This document shows, piece by piece, positions 38,258 to 46,988 of a stretch of 64,000 bases of DNA. The position numbers were made by a program, and so were the translations under genes. How positions within the stretch are numbered: position 1 is the stretch's first letter; each line of letters opens with the position of its first letter. Source of the DNA: an uncultured Croceicoccus sp. (GTDB taxonomy: Bacteria; Pseudomonadota; Alphaproteobacteria; Sphingomonadales; Sphingomonadaceae); contig NZ_CANMCP010000001.1 of assembly GCF_947496385.1 (NCBI RefSeq), positions 558,001 to 622,000 of the forward strand. Reading direction: 5' to 3'. A model generated the notes under the pieces. That model was not told where the DNA came from. It worked only from the letters and a program-made list of their open reading frames with translations, and did not search any database.

Positions 38258-38968
38258 CTAGGCGCGCGCCGCGTCCCGCCCTCTCGGCGAGGGGTGGAAC
38301 GCGGAGGCGCACAGCACGGCCCAGCCGGTCCCGCCGAGCCATCCGGCCAGCACATCGCTGGGCCAGTGCACGCCGAGCCATATCCGGCTCACCGCGATGA
38401 GCATGGCCAGAACCATCGCCGCCGTGATAAGCGCATGCCGCACCGATGCCCGCGCGACGCATGGCGCAAAGGCCAGCGCAAGGGCGACATAGACCACCGC
38501 CCCGTTGAAGCTGTGCCCGCTGGGAAAGGCGGGGCCGCCTGCCTCCGCCAGATGCGGTACGAGTTCGGGCCGGGGCCGCGCGATCGCATATTTCATCACG
38601 CTGTTCACGAGCCAGCCCGACGCCACCGTCACGAAAAGCCAGACCGCAAGCCCCCGCCACCGCAAGACGAAGGCCGCGACACCCACCCCGACCAAGGCGA
38701 AGACATTGCGGAGCAACACACCGCCCAGCGCGGTCACGTCGCGCACCATTTCAAGCATCCATCCCGGCCCCTGCGCCGCGCCGTCCGCCATCCGCGGCAA
38801 GCGGAGCAGAGCCGTGTCGAACCGCGCAGTATGTCCCCCCAATACCGCCCAGACCACAATCGCAAACCCCGCCCACAGCAGCGCCGCGAGAGCAAGCATC
38901 CCTGCGCGCCCGTGGCGGTGGGAAGGGCGGGACGCGACGGGCGAAGGGGGAGGAGATGACATCGTCAT
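38258..38968 (-). CDS. PAP2-family membrane phosphatase
   Basis: The roughly 236-residue protein has about five or six membrane helices and the full PAP2 signature: KYAIARPRP, PSGHSFNGA and SRIWLGVHWPSDVLAG, including the catalytic His. PAP2 enzymes remove phosphate from lipid phosphates such as undecaprenyl pyrophosphate or phosphatidic acid at the outer face of the inner membrane. Starts at 38962, 38968 or 38989 are all possible; I used 38968. The gene is divergent from the photolyase. Confidence 0.9.
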   Translation of the reverse strand: MTMSSPPPSPVASRPSHRHGRAGMLALAALLWAGFAIVVWAVLGGHTARFDTALLRLPRMADGAAQGPGWMLEMVRDVTALGGVLLRNVFALVGVGVAAFVLRWRGLAVWLFVTVASGWLVNSVMKYAIARPRPELVPHLAEAGGPAFPSGHSFNGAVVYVALALAFAPCVARASVRHALITAAMVLAMLIAVSRIWLGVHWPSDVLAGWLGGTGWAVLCASAFHPSPRGRDAARA

Positions 38969-39030
38969 GGAACATTCGCGCTTGGCCACCCGTTCCCGAT
39001 CAGAACATTACGACTGCCGAGGAGACCTGA

Positions 39031-40422
39031 ATGACTGCCCCGCAAATCGTCTGGCTGCGACGCGACCTGCGCCTTTCGGATCAGCCCGCGCTGTGCGCCG
39101 CCGCGTCGCAGGGGCCGGTCATCGCGGTCTATGTGCTGGACGACGACCGCGCGGGGGATCGCGCGCTGGGCGGGGCGTCGCGATGGTGGCTGCATCATAG
39201 CCTCGATGCGATGGCGAGCCGGCTGGCGCAGCATCGCTCGCGGCTGATCCTGCGGCGCGGTGACGCGGTCGAGGAACTCTGCGCGCTGGTCGAGGAAACG
39301 GGCGCGGAGGCGGTCCACGCCATCCGCCATTACGAACATTGGTGGGTGAAGGCGCAGGACGCGCTGTGCGAACGGGTCACGCTCAACCTCTATGACGGGA
39401 ATTACCTGCTGCCGCCCGGCACGGTGACGACGGGTTCGGGCGATCCGTACAAGATCTACACCCCCTTCGCGAAGGCGGCGACCCGCCAGCTGCCGCAACG
39501 CGACCCGCTTGACGTGCCGAGCCTGACGCTTCCCGACGCATGGCCCGACAGCGACGACCTGAGCGACTGGAACCTGCTTCCCACAAAGCCCGACTGGGCC
39601 GAGGGATTTCGCAGCGAATGGGCCGTGGGGGAAAACGCGGGCCAGGACCAACTCGACGAATTCTCCGAGCGGGTCGCGTCCTATGAAACCGACCGCAACC
39701 TGCCGTCGGTCGACGGTTCCTCGCGCCTGTCGCCGCACCTTCATTGGGGCGAGATTTCGCCGACGCAGGTGTGGAAGGCACTGGAAGGGCGCAGCGGGGA
39801 AGGGCTGCACAGCTTTCGCGGCGAATTGCTGTGGCGCGATTATACGCAGAACATCATCTGCCAGTTTCCCGAATATCCCGAGAGCGGCTATCGCGACCAG
39901 TTCGCGCATTTCCCGTGGCGCGACCCGGATAGCGACGACGAAGCCGCGGCCGATCTGAAAGCATGGCAAGAGGGCCGGACGGGCTATCCCATCGTCGATG
40001 CGGGCATGCGGCAATTGTGGCACATCGGCTGGATGCACAACCGGGTGCGGATGATCGCGGCGAGCTTCCTCATCAAGCATCTGCTCATCCGCTGGACCCA
40101 CGGGGAACGGTGGTACTGGGACACGCTGGTCGATGCGGATTATGCGAACAATGGCGTGAACTGGCAATGGATCGCAGGCACGGGGGTGGACAGCAACATG
40201 TTCCCGCGCATCATGGCGCCGCTCTCGCAATCGCCGAAGTTCGATGCCGCCGAATACATCCGCGAATGGGTGCCGGAACTCAGCCATCTCGGCGACGACA
40301 CGATCCACGATCCGGGTGAGGATTGCCGGCCGGACGGCTATCCCGAAAAGCGAATCGCGCACAAGGTCGCCCGGCAACGCGCGCTCGACGCCTATGGCGA
40401 AATGAAGGATCGCGCGGGATAG
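39031..40422 (+). CDS. phr: Deoxyribodipyrimidine photolyase
   Basis: The enzyme uses light and FAD to repair UV-made pyrimidine dimers. The 463-residue protein begins VWLRRDLRLSDQPAL and has the antenna-binding domain (to about 130). The FAD domain has SRLSPHLHWGEISP, GMRQLWHIGWMHNRVRMI, LLIRWTHGERWYWD and VDSNMFPRIMAP. It follows GAGGAGACCTGA. The CFA synthase gene starts 59 bases after it. It is a class I-type enzyme, though a cryptochrome role cannot be ruled out. Confidence 0.94.
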   Translation: MTAPQIVWLRRDLRLSDQPALCAAASQGPVIAVYVLDDDRAGDRALGGASRWWLHHSLDAMASRLAQHRSRLILRRGDAVEELCALVEETGAEAVHAIRHYEHWWVKAQDALCERVTLNLYDGNYLLPPGTVTTGSGDPYKIYTPFAKAATRQLPQRDPLDVPSLTLPDAWPDSDDLSDWNLLPTKPDWAEGFRSEWAVGENAGQDQLDEFSERVASYETDRNLPSVDGSSRLSPHLHWGEISPTQVWKALEGRSGEGLHSFRGELLWRDYTQNIICQFPEYPESGYRDQFAHFPWRDPDSDDEAAADLKAWQEGRTGYPIVDAGMRQLWHIGWMHNRVRMIAASFLIKHLLIRWTHGERWYWDTLVDADYANNGVNWQWIAGTGVDSNMFPRIMAPLSQSPKFDAAEYIREWVPELSHLGDDTIHDPGEDCRPDGYPEKRIAHKVARQRALDAYGEMKDRAG

Positions 40423-40481
40423 GGGACGGCATGCTTTCCGCCTGTTGGCAAGCGGCGCATCCCGCGCCATAGGGGGCCGCG

Positions 40482-41738
40482 ATGAATGCACCCGAACCAC
40501 GCGGCAGGCACCTGACACAGGCGGGCCTTGACTGGCAGAACGGCACAGGCTGGCTCGCGCGGGTGATATCCGGCGGGACAGACCGGCTGGTCGAGCGTAT
40601 CGACGCCGGGATTGCGACCGGCTCGATCGAGGCGCAATTGCCCGATGGCAGCCATCGCATCGTCGGCGGACGCGCGCCGGGTTTCGCGGCGCAGATCCGG
40701 CTCCACGACTGGCGCGCGTTGTTGCGGCTGGCCACCGGCGGGTCGGTCGGATGGTATCGCGCATGGGAGCTGGGCGAATGGGACAGCCCCGACCCGGTCA
40801 TGATCTTTGCGCTGTTCATCGCCAATGCCGAAACGCTCGGCTCGGTCGGGCGGGCGAAGGGACCGTGGCGGCTGGCCAGCCGGATGCTGCACCGCTTGCG
40901 GCGCAATACCAGGGCCGGCGCGCAGGTGAACATCGCCGCGCATTACGACCTCGGCAATGATTTCTACGCCGCGTGGCTCGATCCCACGATGAGCTATTCC
41001 AGCGCGCTGTTCACCGATGGGGCACACGATCTGGAGCAGGCGCAGTTCGCCAAGGTCGACGCGCTGGCGGACCGGCTCGCGCTCGCGCCCGATGACAGTG
41101 TGCTCGAAATCGGATGCGGTTGGGGTTTTCTCGCGCGGCGGCTGGCCGACCGGCACGGCGCGGATGTCACCGCGATCAGCCTGTCGGACGAACAGCTCGC
41201 CCATGCGCGGGACAGGGCGGCGCGCGAATCGTTGTCCATCGATTTCCGGCGGCAGGATTACCGCGATGTCGAGGGGCAGTTCGACGCCATCGCCAGCGTG
41301 GAGATGGTCGAGGCGCTTGGCCGGGAATACTGGCCGACCTACATGGATTGCATCGCCCGCAACCTGAAGCCCGGCGGGCGTGCGGCGATTCAATATATCT
41401 CGATCCGCGACGACATTTTCGACGCCTACGCCAGCAGCGCCGATTTCATTCAGACCTATGTCTTTCCCGGCGGTCTGCTGATCCGGACGAGCGAGTTCCG
41501 CAGGCTTGCCGAGGCGCGGGGCCTGTCATGGCAGGATCAACATGATTTCGGGCACGATTATGCCGAAACGCTGCGGATCTGGCGCGAGAATTTCGAGCGT
41601 GCGGTGGACGATGGCCTGCTTCCGCCCGGTTTCGACCGCGGGTTTGTCGATCTGTGGCGCTACTACCTCATGTATTGCGAGGGCGGGTTTCGCGGCGGCG
41701 GGATCGACGTGCATCAGGTCACGCTGATCCGGCAATAG
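40482..41738 (+). CDS. cfa: Cyclopropane-fatty-acyl-phospholipid synthase family methyltransferase
   Basis: The enzyme adds a methylene from SAM to unsaturated chains of membrane lipids, forming cyclopropane rings, which helps under stress. The 418-residue protein has an N-terminal lipid-binding region and the SAM motif VLEIGCGWGFLARRLA. HYDLGNDFYAAWLDPTMSYS is the family hallmark and YCEGGFRGGGIDV ends it. AGGGGG precedes the ATG. It follows phr and is convergent with the PilZ gene 2 bases later. Family members with other methylation products exist. Confidence 0.9.
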   Translation: MNAPEPRGRHLTQAGLDWQNGTGWLARVISGGTDRLVERIDAGIATGSIEAQLPDGSHRIVGGRAPGFAAQIRLHDWRALLRLATGGSVGWYRAWELGEWDSPDPVMIFALFIANAETLGSVGRAKGPWRLASRMLHRLRRNTRAGAQVNIAAHYDLGNDFYAAWLDPTMSYSSALFTDGAHDLEQAQFAKVDALADRLALAPDDSVLEIGCGWGFLARRLADRHGADVTAISLSDEQLAHARDRAARESLSIDFRRQDYRDVEGQFDAIASVEMVEALGREYWPTYMDCIARNLKPGGRAAIQYISIRDDIFDAYASSADFIQTYVFPGGLLIRTSEFRRLAEARGLSWQDQHDFGHDYAETLRIWRENFERAVDDGLLPPGFDRGFVDLWRYYLMYCEGGFRGGGIDVHQVTLIRQ

Positions 41739-41740
41739 CG

Positions 41741-42082
41741 TCAGAGCCGGGCCGGAATGCGGCAGCTCGCGACGATGGTTTCATACGTCCCGAAATCGAG
41801 CAGGTCGTGAAACGCGCAGCCGACCGCATTGTCGCGCCACCATATCACCTCGCACGCGAGCGGCTCGATCCCCGGCACGTAGAGCCAGCATAGCGTGCCT
41901 TCGCGCAGGGGCTCCGCCGCGGTGCCGGAAAAGCCGCCGATCGAAAAATCGTGAATCACGGTGGAAAATCCGCGCCCGCCAGACGGCCTCAGATTGGCGG
42001 GAATCGTGAGCCCGGCCGCGGTCGCATAACGGCGGGGCCGGACCGGGGCACTTGGACGTTTTCGTTGAAGCAAGGCGTGCAT
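41741..42082 (-). CDS. PilZ-domain protein
   Basis: The 113-residue protein looks like a stand-alone PilZ domain, which binds cyclic di-GMP. RPRRYATAAG holds the basic RxxxR-type ligand and HDFSIGGFSG is the D/NxSxxG motif. I chose the ATG at 42082 because GGGAG lies about 7 bases before it; upstream ATGs at 42106 and 42121 have no ribosome site. It lies after the SDR gene on the same strand but with a gap of 68 bases. The target process is unknown. Confidence 0.85.
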   Translation of the reverse strand: MHALLQRKRPSAPVRPRRYATAAGLTIPANLRPSGGRGFSTVIHDFSIGGFSGTAAEPLREGTLCWLYVPGIEPLACEVIWWRDNAVGCAFHDLLDFGTYETIVASCRIPARL

Positions 42083-42150
42083 CGCAACACTCCCGATGGG
42101 GATCATCGTATTGCGAGTCAATCTCGTCTGGAAGTGTGAATTTTTGCCTA

Positions 42151-42870
42151 TCAGGCTTGGTTAACGCGAAGTCTATGTCCGGTTTCGAACGGCTCGCACA
42201 GCAGGCGCGCGACCGCCTCGCCGACCGTGTCGGGCGATTTCACCGTCTGCGGATCCTCACCCGGATAGGCGCGCGCCCGCATCGTCGTGCGGGTGGCGCC
42301 GGGATCGACGATGGCCGTGCGGATGCGCGACACCTTCGCGTTTTCCTGCGCATAGCAATCGAGCAGCACGTCGAACGCGCCCTTCGTCGCGCCATATGCG
42401 CCCCAGTAGGCACGCGGGCTTGCCCCCACGCTGCTGGTAATGCCGACCACGCGGCCATCCTTCGACGCTTTCAGCATGGGATGAAATGCGGTCAGCAATG
42501 TCTGCGTCGCGAGGACGTTCACCGTCATCGCCCGGCTGAATTCGCGGGGGTCGATATCCTGCACCGCCGATAATTGCGGGAGGATCGCCGCATTGATGAC
42601 CAGCATGTCGAGCGCGTCCCACCGGCCGCGGATCGCGGCGGCGAGCCGTGCGACCGCGTCGGGTTCTGAAAGGTCCATCGGCGCGATGGTCGCGCTTCCG
42701 CCAGCGGCGTGGATCGCGTCCTCCACCTGCTCCAGCGCGGTATCGCTCCGCGCGGTCAGGACGACATGCGCCCCGCGCGCGGCCAGCGATTGCGCGATCG
42801 CCGCACCGATCCCGCGCGATGCGCCGGTGACGAGCGCGAGCTGCCCGTCGAGGTCGCGGTCGGCGCTCAC
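42151..42870 (-). CDS. SDR-family oxidoreductase, purF operon
   Basis: The 239-residue protein is a short-chain dehydrogenase with the nucleotide motif VTGASRGIG, VINAAI, and the catalytic Tyr-Lys in YGATKGAFD. Its GTG at 42870 overlaps the purF stop (GTGA), with AGGAG about 9 bases upstream. The substrate is unknown; many related enzymes act on 3-oxoacyl or sugar groups. The pairing with purF is probably translational coupling rather than a shared pathway. Confidence 0.88.
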   Translation of the reverse strand: MSADRDLDGQLALVTGASRGIGAAIAQSLAARGAHVVLTARSDTALEQVEDAIHAAGGSATIAPMDLSEPDAVARLAAAIRGRWDALDMLVINAAILPQLSAVQDIDPREFSRAMTVNVLATQTLLTAFHPMLKASKDGRVVGITSSVGASPRAYWGAYGATKGAFDVLLDCYAQENAKVSRIRTAIVDPGATRTTMRARAYPGEDPQTVKSPDTVGEAVARLLCEPFETGHRLRVNQA

Positions 42871-44348
42871 GCCACTTTCTCCTGCAACAGCGACATCTGA
42901 TCCGGTTCGGTGCGCTCTTCGAGGTCGGTGAGCTTCGTCGGATAATCGCCGGTAAAGCACGCGTCGCAATATTGCGGGCACTTGGGCTTGCGCTCTTCCT
43001 CGCCCACCGCGCGATAGAGGCCGTCGATGGAGACGAAGGCGAGGCTGTCGGCCTGGATGAACTCGCGCATCGCTTCGACCTCCATCCGCGCGGCCAGCAA
43101 TTTTGAGCGTTCGGGCGTGTCCACGCCATAGAAACAGCTGTGCATGGTCGGCGGGCTGGCGATGCGCATGTGCACTTCGGTTGCGCCGGCATCGCGCATC
43201 ATCTGCACGATCTTGAGGCTGGTGGTGCCGCGCACGATGCTGTCGTCGATGAGCACGATGCGCTTGCCCTCGACCAGGGCGCGATTGGCGTTGTGCTTGC
43301 GGCTGACGCTGCTCGACCGGGCGCCGTCGGACGGTTGGATGAAGGTGCGGCCCACGTAATGCGAGCGGATGATGCCCAGCTCGAACGGCTTGCCCGATTG
43401 CTGCGCATAGCCGATCGCGGCCGGCACGCCCGAATCCGGCACCGGAATGACGAGGTCGACATCGGCAGGCGATTCGATGGCGAGCTGCTCCCCGATGGCC
43501 TTGCGCACGGAATAGACCGAGCGGCCCGCCGAAATCGAATCGGGTCGGCTGAAATACACGTGTTCGAAGATACAGGGGCGCGAACCGCGATTGCCGAACG
43601 GGCGGTGGCTCTTCGTCTTTCCGTCGAAATCCACCTCGATCAGCTCGCCCGGTTCGACCTCGCGTTCGAAATCGGCCCCGATGATGTCGAGCGCGACCGT
43701 CTCGCTGGCGAAGACCACCGCGTCGCCGACCCGCCCCATGACAAGCGGGCGAATGCCAAGCGGATCGCGGCAGGCGATCATCCCCTTGGGCGTCATGCAG
43801 ATCAGCGCATAGGCACCCTCGACAAGGCGCAGCGCGTCGACGAACCGGTCGAGCAGCGTGGGATACCGGCTCGTCGCGACGAGATGGACGATCACCTCGG
43901 TATCGGAGGTGGATTGGAAGATCGCCCCCTTGCGCACCAAATCGGCGCGCAGGTGCATCGCGTTCGAGATATTGCCGTTATGCGCGATCGCGAAACCGCC
44001 GGTGGCGAGTTCGGCGTAGAGCGGCTGAATATTGCGGAGGCCCGATCCGCCGGTCGTGGAATAGCGGACATGGCCCGCCGCCATCGACCCCGGCAGTTCG
44101 GCGATGGCATCGCCCGCGCCGAAATTCTCGGCCACGTGGCCAAGCCCGCGCCGGACGTAGAATTCCGCCCCGTCATAGCTGACGATGCCGGCCGCTTCCT
44201 GCCCGCGATGCTGCAACGCGTGCAGGCCCAGCGCGGTGAGCGCGGTGGCGTCGCGTGCGTTGATGGCGCCGAAAACGCCGCATTCCTCGCGCAGCGTATC
44301 CCCGTCCTCGTCATGGAAGGGATGGTTCACGTTTGTCTCGATGGTCAT
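42867..44348 (-). CDS. purF: Amidophosphoribosyltransferase
   Basis: PurF makes phosphoribosylamine from PRPP and glutamine, the first step of purine synthesis. The 493-residue protein has a short propeptide (22 residues) before the catalytic Cys in REECGVFGAI. The glutamine amidotransferase domain has GHVRYSTTGG, and the PRPP motif is VLIDDSIVRGTT. It is followed by the SDR gene with a 4-base overlap. The 242-base gap upstream to lolC (44349-44591) holds no gene and no purine riboswitch that I can see. Confidence 0.96.
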   Translation of the reverse strand: MTIETNVNHPFHDEDGDTLREECGVFGAINARDATALTALGLHALQHRGQEAAGIVSYDGAEFYVRRGLGHVAENFGAGDAIAELPGSMAAGHVRYSTTGGSGLRNIQPLYAELATGGFAIAHNGNISNAMHLRADLVRKGAIFQSTSDTEVIVHLVATSRYPTLLDRFVDALRLVEGAYALICMTPKGMIACRDPLGIRPLVMGRVGDAVVFASETVALDIIGADFEREVEPGELIEVDFDGKTKSHRPFGNRGSRPCIFEHVYFSRPDSISAGRSVYSVRKAIGEQLAIESPADVDLVIPVPDSGVPAAIGYAQQSGKPFELGIIRSHYVGRTFIQPSDGARSSSVSRKHNANRALVEGKRIVLIDDSIVRGTTSLKIVQMMRDAGATEVHMRIASPPTMHSCFYGVDTPERSKLLAARMEVEAMREFIQADSLAFVSIDGLYRAVGEEERKPKCPQYCDACFTGDYPTKLTDLEERTEPDQMSLLQEKVA

Positions 44349-44591
44349 GTTCGCGCAATGTCCCGGATCGGCCCGATCGGTGGCCGTTTCGTGCAGGGCG
44401 TTATCGCCCCCGTTCGCTGGCGCCGCTTTGCCGAGAAACGCGTTCGATTACAACCTGTGTGTTGTACGCAGCGGTGCGTTTGCACCGGAACGCTTGCCAC
44501 GCGGGGCGGCACCGCCTACTTCACCTTGCGTTAAAGCCGCCCCGTTCATGGGGCGCACGCACCTTCCCACCATGCACGGACCGCTGCCCTC

Positions 44592-45833
44592 GTGATCCTT
44601 TCCCCTTTCGAATGGACGATCGCCAAACGCTACATGCTGCCCGGCAAGGGGGAGCGTTTCATCGCGCTCGTCGCCGGCATCAGCCTCGTGGCGGTCATGC
44701 TCGGCGTGGCCGCGCTCGTCATCGTGATGAGCGTGATGAACGGGTTTCGCGCCGAATTGATGGACAAGATCGTCGGACTGAACGGCCATGCCATCGTGCA
44801 GGCCTATGGCGGCCGGCTCGACAACTGGCGCGACGTGCTCGAAGAAGTGCGGGAAACGGACGGTGTGACGCGTGCTTCCCCGCTGATCGAGCAGCCGCTG
44901 CTCGCCACGTTCAACGGGCGGGTGGAGGCCGTGCTGGTCCGCGGGAACGAGCCGGACGATATCGCAAGGCTCGCCGACAAGAACGTGATGGGCGACCTGT
45001 CGCGGGTGCAGCCAGGGTCCAATACGGTGGCCATCGGTGCGCGGCTGGCGCAGACGCTCGGCATGCGGCTTGGCGATACGATCACCATCATCAATCCGCA
45101 GGGGCGCACGACGCCGTTCGGCACCGTGCCGCGCGAAATCGGCTATGAAATCGGGGCGATCTTTGAAATCGGCATCTACGATTACGACAATTCCTTTGTC
45201 GTGATGGCGATGGAGGATGCGCAGACGCTGCTGCTTTCGGGCGATTCCATCGGCATGATCGAGGTGCTCACCGAAGATCCCGACACGGTCGAGGATACGA
45301 TGGCGCCCATTGCGCAAAGGCTCGCCGGGCGCGCGGTCGTGTCCGACTGGAAAACGATCAACGCTTCCCTGTTCGAGGCGCTCGCGGTGGAGCGGGTCGC
45401 GATGTTCGTCGTTCTGTCGATCATCGTTCTGGTCGCCGTGTTCAACATCCTGTCCTCGCTCATCATGCTGGTCCGGGCAAAGACGCGCGACATTGCGATT
45501 CTGCGCACGATGGGGGCGACGCGGCGGTCCATCCTCAAGATTTTCGTGACCGCCGGATTCCTGATCGGGGCGATGGGCACGATGGCGGGGCTGCTGCTCG
45601 GCTTCGTCGCGCTCGAATTCCGGCAGTCGGTGGTGCGCGCGATGGAATTGTTCACCGGACAGGAATTGTGGGATCCCTCGATCCGCTTCCTCACCGAACT
45701 GCCCGCGCGGACCGACCCGGCCGAGGTCACGGTCATCGTCGTGATGGCGCTCGTGCTGTCCTTCCTCGCCACGCTCTACCCCGCGTTCAAGGCGGCGAGC
45801 ACCGATCCCGTGCAGGTCCTGCGCTATGAATGA
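44592..45833 (+). CDS. Lipoprotein-releasing ABC transporter permease (LolC/E type)
   Basis: The 413-residue protein has four membrane helices and a large periplasmic loop: a first helix after [19 protein letters not shown], and a last trio near residues 270-400 ([13 protein letters not shown] and others). It belongs to the FtsX-like LolC/LolE family, which moves outer-membrane lipoproteins away from the inner membrane. Only one permease is present; either a LolF-type homodimer or a second gene elsewhere completes the complex. The start is GTG at 44592 with only a weak ribosome site. It overlaps lolD by 8 bases. Confidence 0.9.
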   Translation: MILSPFEWTIAKRYMLPGKGERFIALVAGISLVAVMLGVAALVIVMSVMNGFRAELMDKIVGLNGHAIVQAYGGRLDNWRDVLEEVRETDGVTRASPLIEQPLLATFNGRVEAVLVRGNEPDDIARLADKNVMGDLSRVQPGSNTVAIGARLAQTLGMRLGDTITIINPQGRTTPFGTVPREIGYEIGAIFEIGIYDYDNSFVVMAMEDAQTLLLSGDSIGMIEVLTEDPDTVEDTMAPIAQRLAGRAVVSDWKTINASLFEALAVERVAMFVVLSIIVLVAVFNILSSLIMLVRAKTRDIAILRTMGATRRSILKIFVTAGFLIGAMGTMAGLLLGFVALEFRQSVVRAMELFTGQELWDPSIRFLTELPARTDPAEVTVIVVMALVLSFLATLYPAFKAASTDPVQVLRYE

Positions 45834-46521
45834 TACCGTATCGTCCGCGCCCGTCGTCCGGCTCCACGATCTTCGCCGCAGCTTTACCCAAGGCGGCGTC
45901 ACGATCGAGGTACTGCGCGGGGTCGAGCTTTCCATCATGCCGGGCGAGATCGTCGCCCTGCTCGGCCCGTCGGGTTCGGGCAAGTCCACCATGTTGCAGG
46001 CGGTTGGCCTGCTCGAAGGCGGGTTTCAGGGCAAGATCGAGATTGCAGGTGTCGAGGCCAGCGCGCTCAATGGCGATGCGCGCACGGCGCTGCGGCGCGA
46101 ACATCTAGGCTTCGTCTATCAGTTTCACCATCTGCTGCCCGATTTCGACGCGCGCGAGAACGTGATCCTGCCGCAGCTCGTCGCCGGACGCGCGCGGGGC
46201 GAGGCGGAGGCACGGGCCGACGAACTGCTCGGCGCGCTGGGCCTGTCACAACGGCTCGACCACCGGCCCAGCCAGCTTTCGGGCGGGGAGCAGCAGCGCG
46301 TGGCCGTCGCCCGCGCGCTCGCCAACCGGCCCGAACTCGTGCTGGCCGACGAGCCGACGGGCAATCTCGACGAGGCGACGGCGGACCGCGTGCTGGAAGA
46401 ATTCCTGCGGCTCGTGCGCGGGCAGGGCAGCTCCGCGCTCATCGCGACGCATAACGAACGGCTCGCCCGCCGCATGGACCGCGTCGTCCGCCTCCACGAA
46501 GGGCGCCTTCGCGCGGGGTAG
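45826..46521 (+). CDS. lolD: Lipoprotein-releasing ABC transporter ATP-binding protein
   Basis: The 231-residue ATPase has Walker [10 protein letters not shown], the signature [15 protein letters not shown] and Walker [13 protein letters not shown]. It matches LolD, which powers release of lipoproteins to the carrier LolA. The gene starts within the end of the permease gene, 8 bases before its stop, indicating joint synthesis. A small unknown gene follows 85 bases later. Confidence 0.93.
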   Translation: MNDTVSSAPVVRLHDLRRSFTQGGVTIEVLRGVELSIMPGEIVALLGPSGSGKSTMLQAVGLLEGGFQGKIEIAGVEASALNGDARTALRREHLGFVYQFHHLLPDFDARENVILPQLVAGRARGEAEARADELLGALGLSQRLDHRPSQLSGGEQQRVAVARALANRPELVLADEPTGNLDEATADRVLEEFLRLVRGQGSSALIATHNERLARRMDRVVRLHEGRLRAG

Positions 46522-46606
46522 CCGCGGCAATCCGCCTTGCGAACCGGAACCGGGGTGGACTAAGGGGCGTTGATCCATCGAACCGTTTTGACAAAGGATC
46601 TCTCAG

Positions 46607-46894
46607 GTGAGCCATTCCCCCACCACTTTTCGCGGCGAATCGCCCAATCTCAACGGGATCGAGTGGGACGATCACGCCGCGATCCACAATCGCCCGAACG
46701 GCAATGAAAGCAACATGCTGCGCGGTTTCAACGTGATGCGCGAGGGCACGTTCGCCGAAATGGTCCGTTTCGTCGACCACCTACCGGAGGATGAGCGCGA
46801 GCATCTCGTGATTCAGAAATCGGGCGACCGCGTGTTCACGCTTCCCGAAATCCTGGCGCTGGCCCGGCACGACGATTTTCCGAAGGCGGATTGA
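46607..46894 (+). CDS. Small hypothetical protein
   Basis: This 95-residue protein starts with GTG after AAAGGA. It is hydrophilic, with GIEWDDHAAIHNRPNGN and a helical second half (FAEMVRFVDHLPEDERE); no membrane helix or signal is seen. I do not recognise the family. The ORF has typical codon use and a good ribosome site, so it is probably real. It lies after lolD and before a strong terminator. Confidence 0.6.
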   Translation: MSHSPTTFRGESPNLNGIEWDDHAAIHNRPNGNESNMLRGFNVMREGTFAEMVRFVDHLPEDEREHLVIQKSGDRVFTLPEILALARHDDFPKAD

Positions 46895-46941
46895 CCCGCG
46901 TCCGACGGATCGCGCCACGGTCCGTTAACGGGTGAAAATAT

Positions 46942-46972
46942 CGCCCGCCCCCTCGCATGGGGGCGGGCGTTT
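46942..46972 (+). terminator. GC-rich hairpin just before dnaE
   Basis: CGCCCGCCCCC (46942-46952) pairs perfectly with GGGGGCGGGCG (46959-46969) around a 6-base loop, followed by TTT. This is a strong intrinsic-type terminator for the upstream small gene. It ends only 16 bases before the dnaE ATG at 46989, so it lies inside any dnaE leader that starts upstream. Confidence 0.88.
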
Positions 46973-46988
46973 CGCTATCTATCCCGCG

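Noticed and set aside
44349-44591. Purine riboswitch or other RNA element between purF and lolC
   Set aside because: No conserved riboswitch core was recognised by eye; the gap just holds divergent promoters, unassigned.
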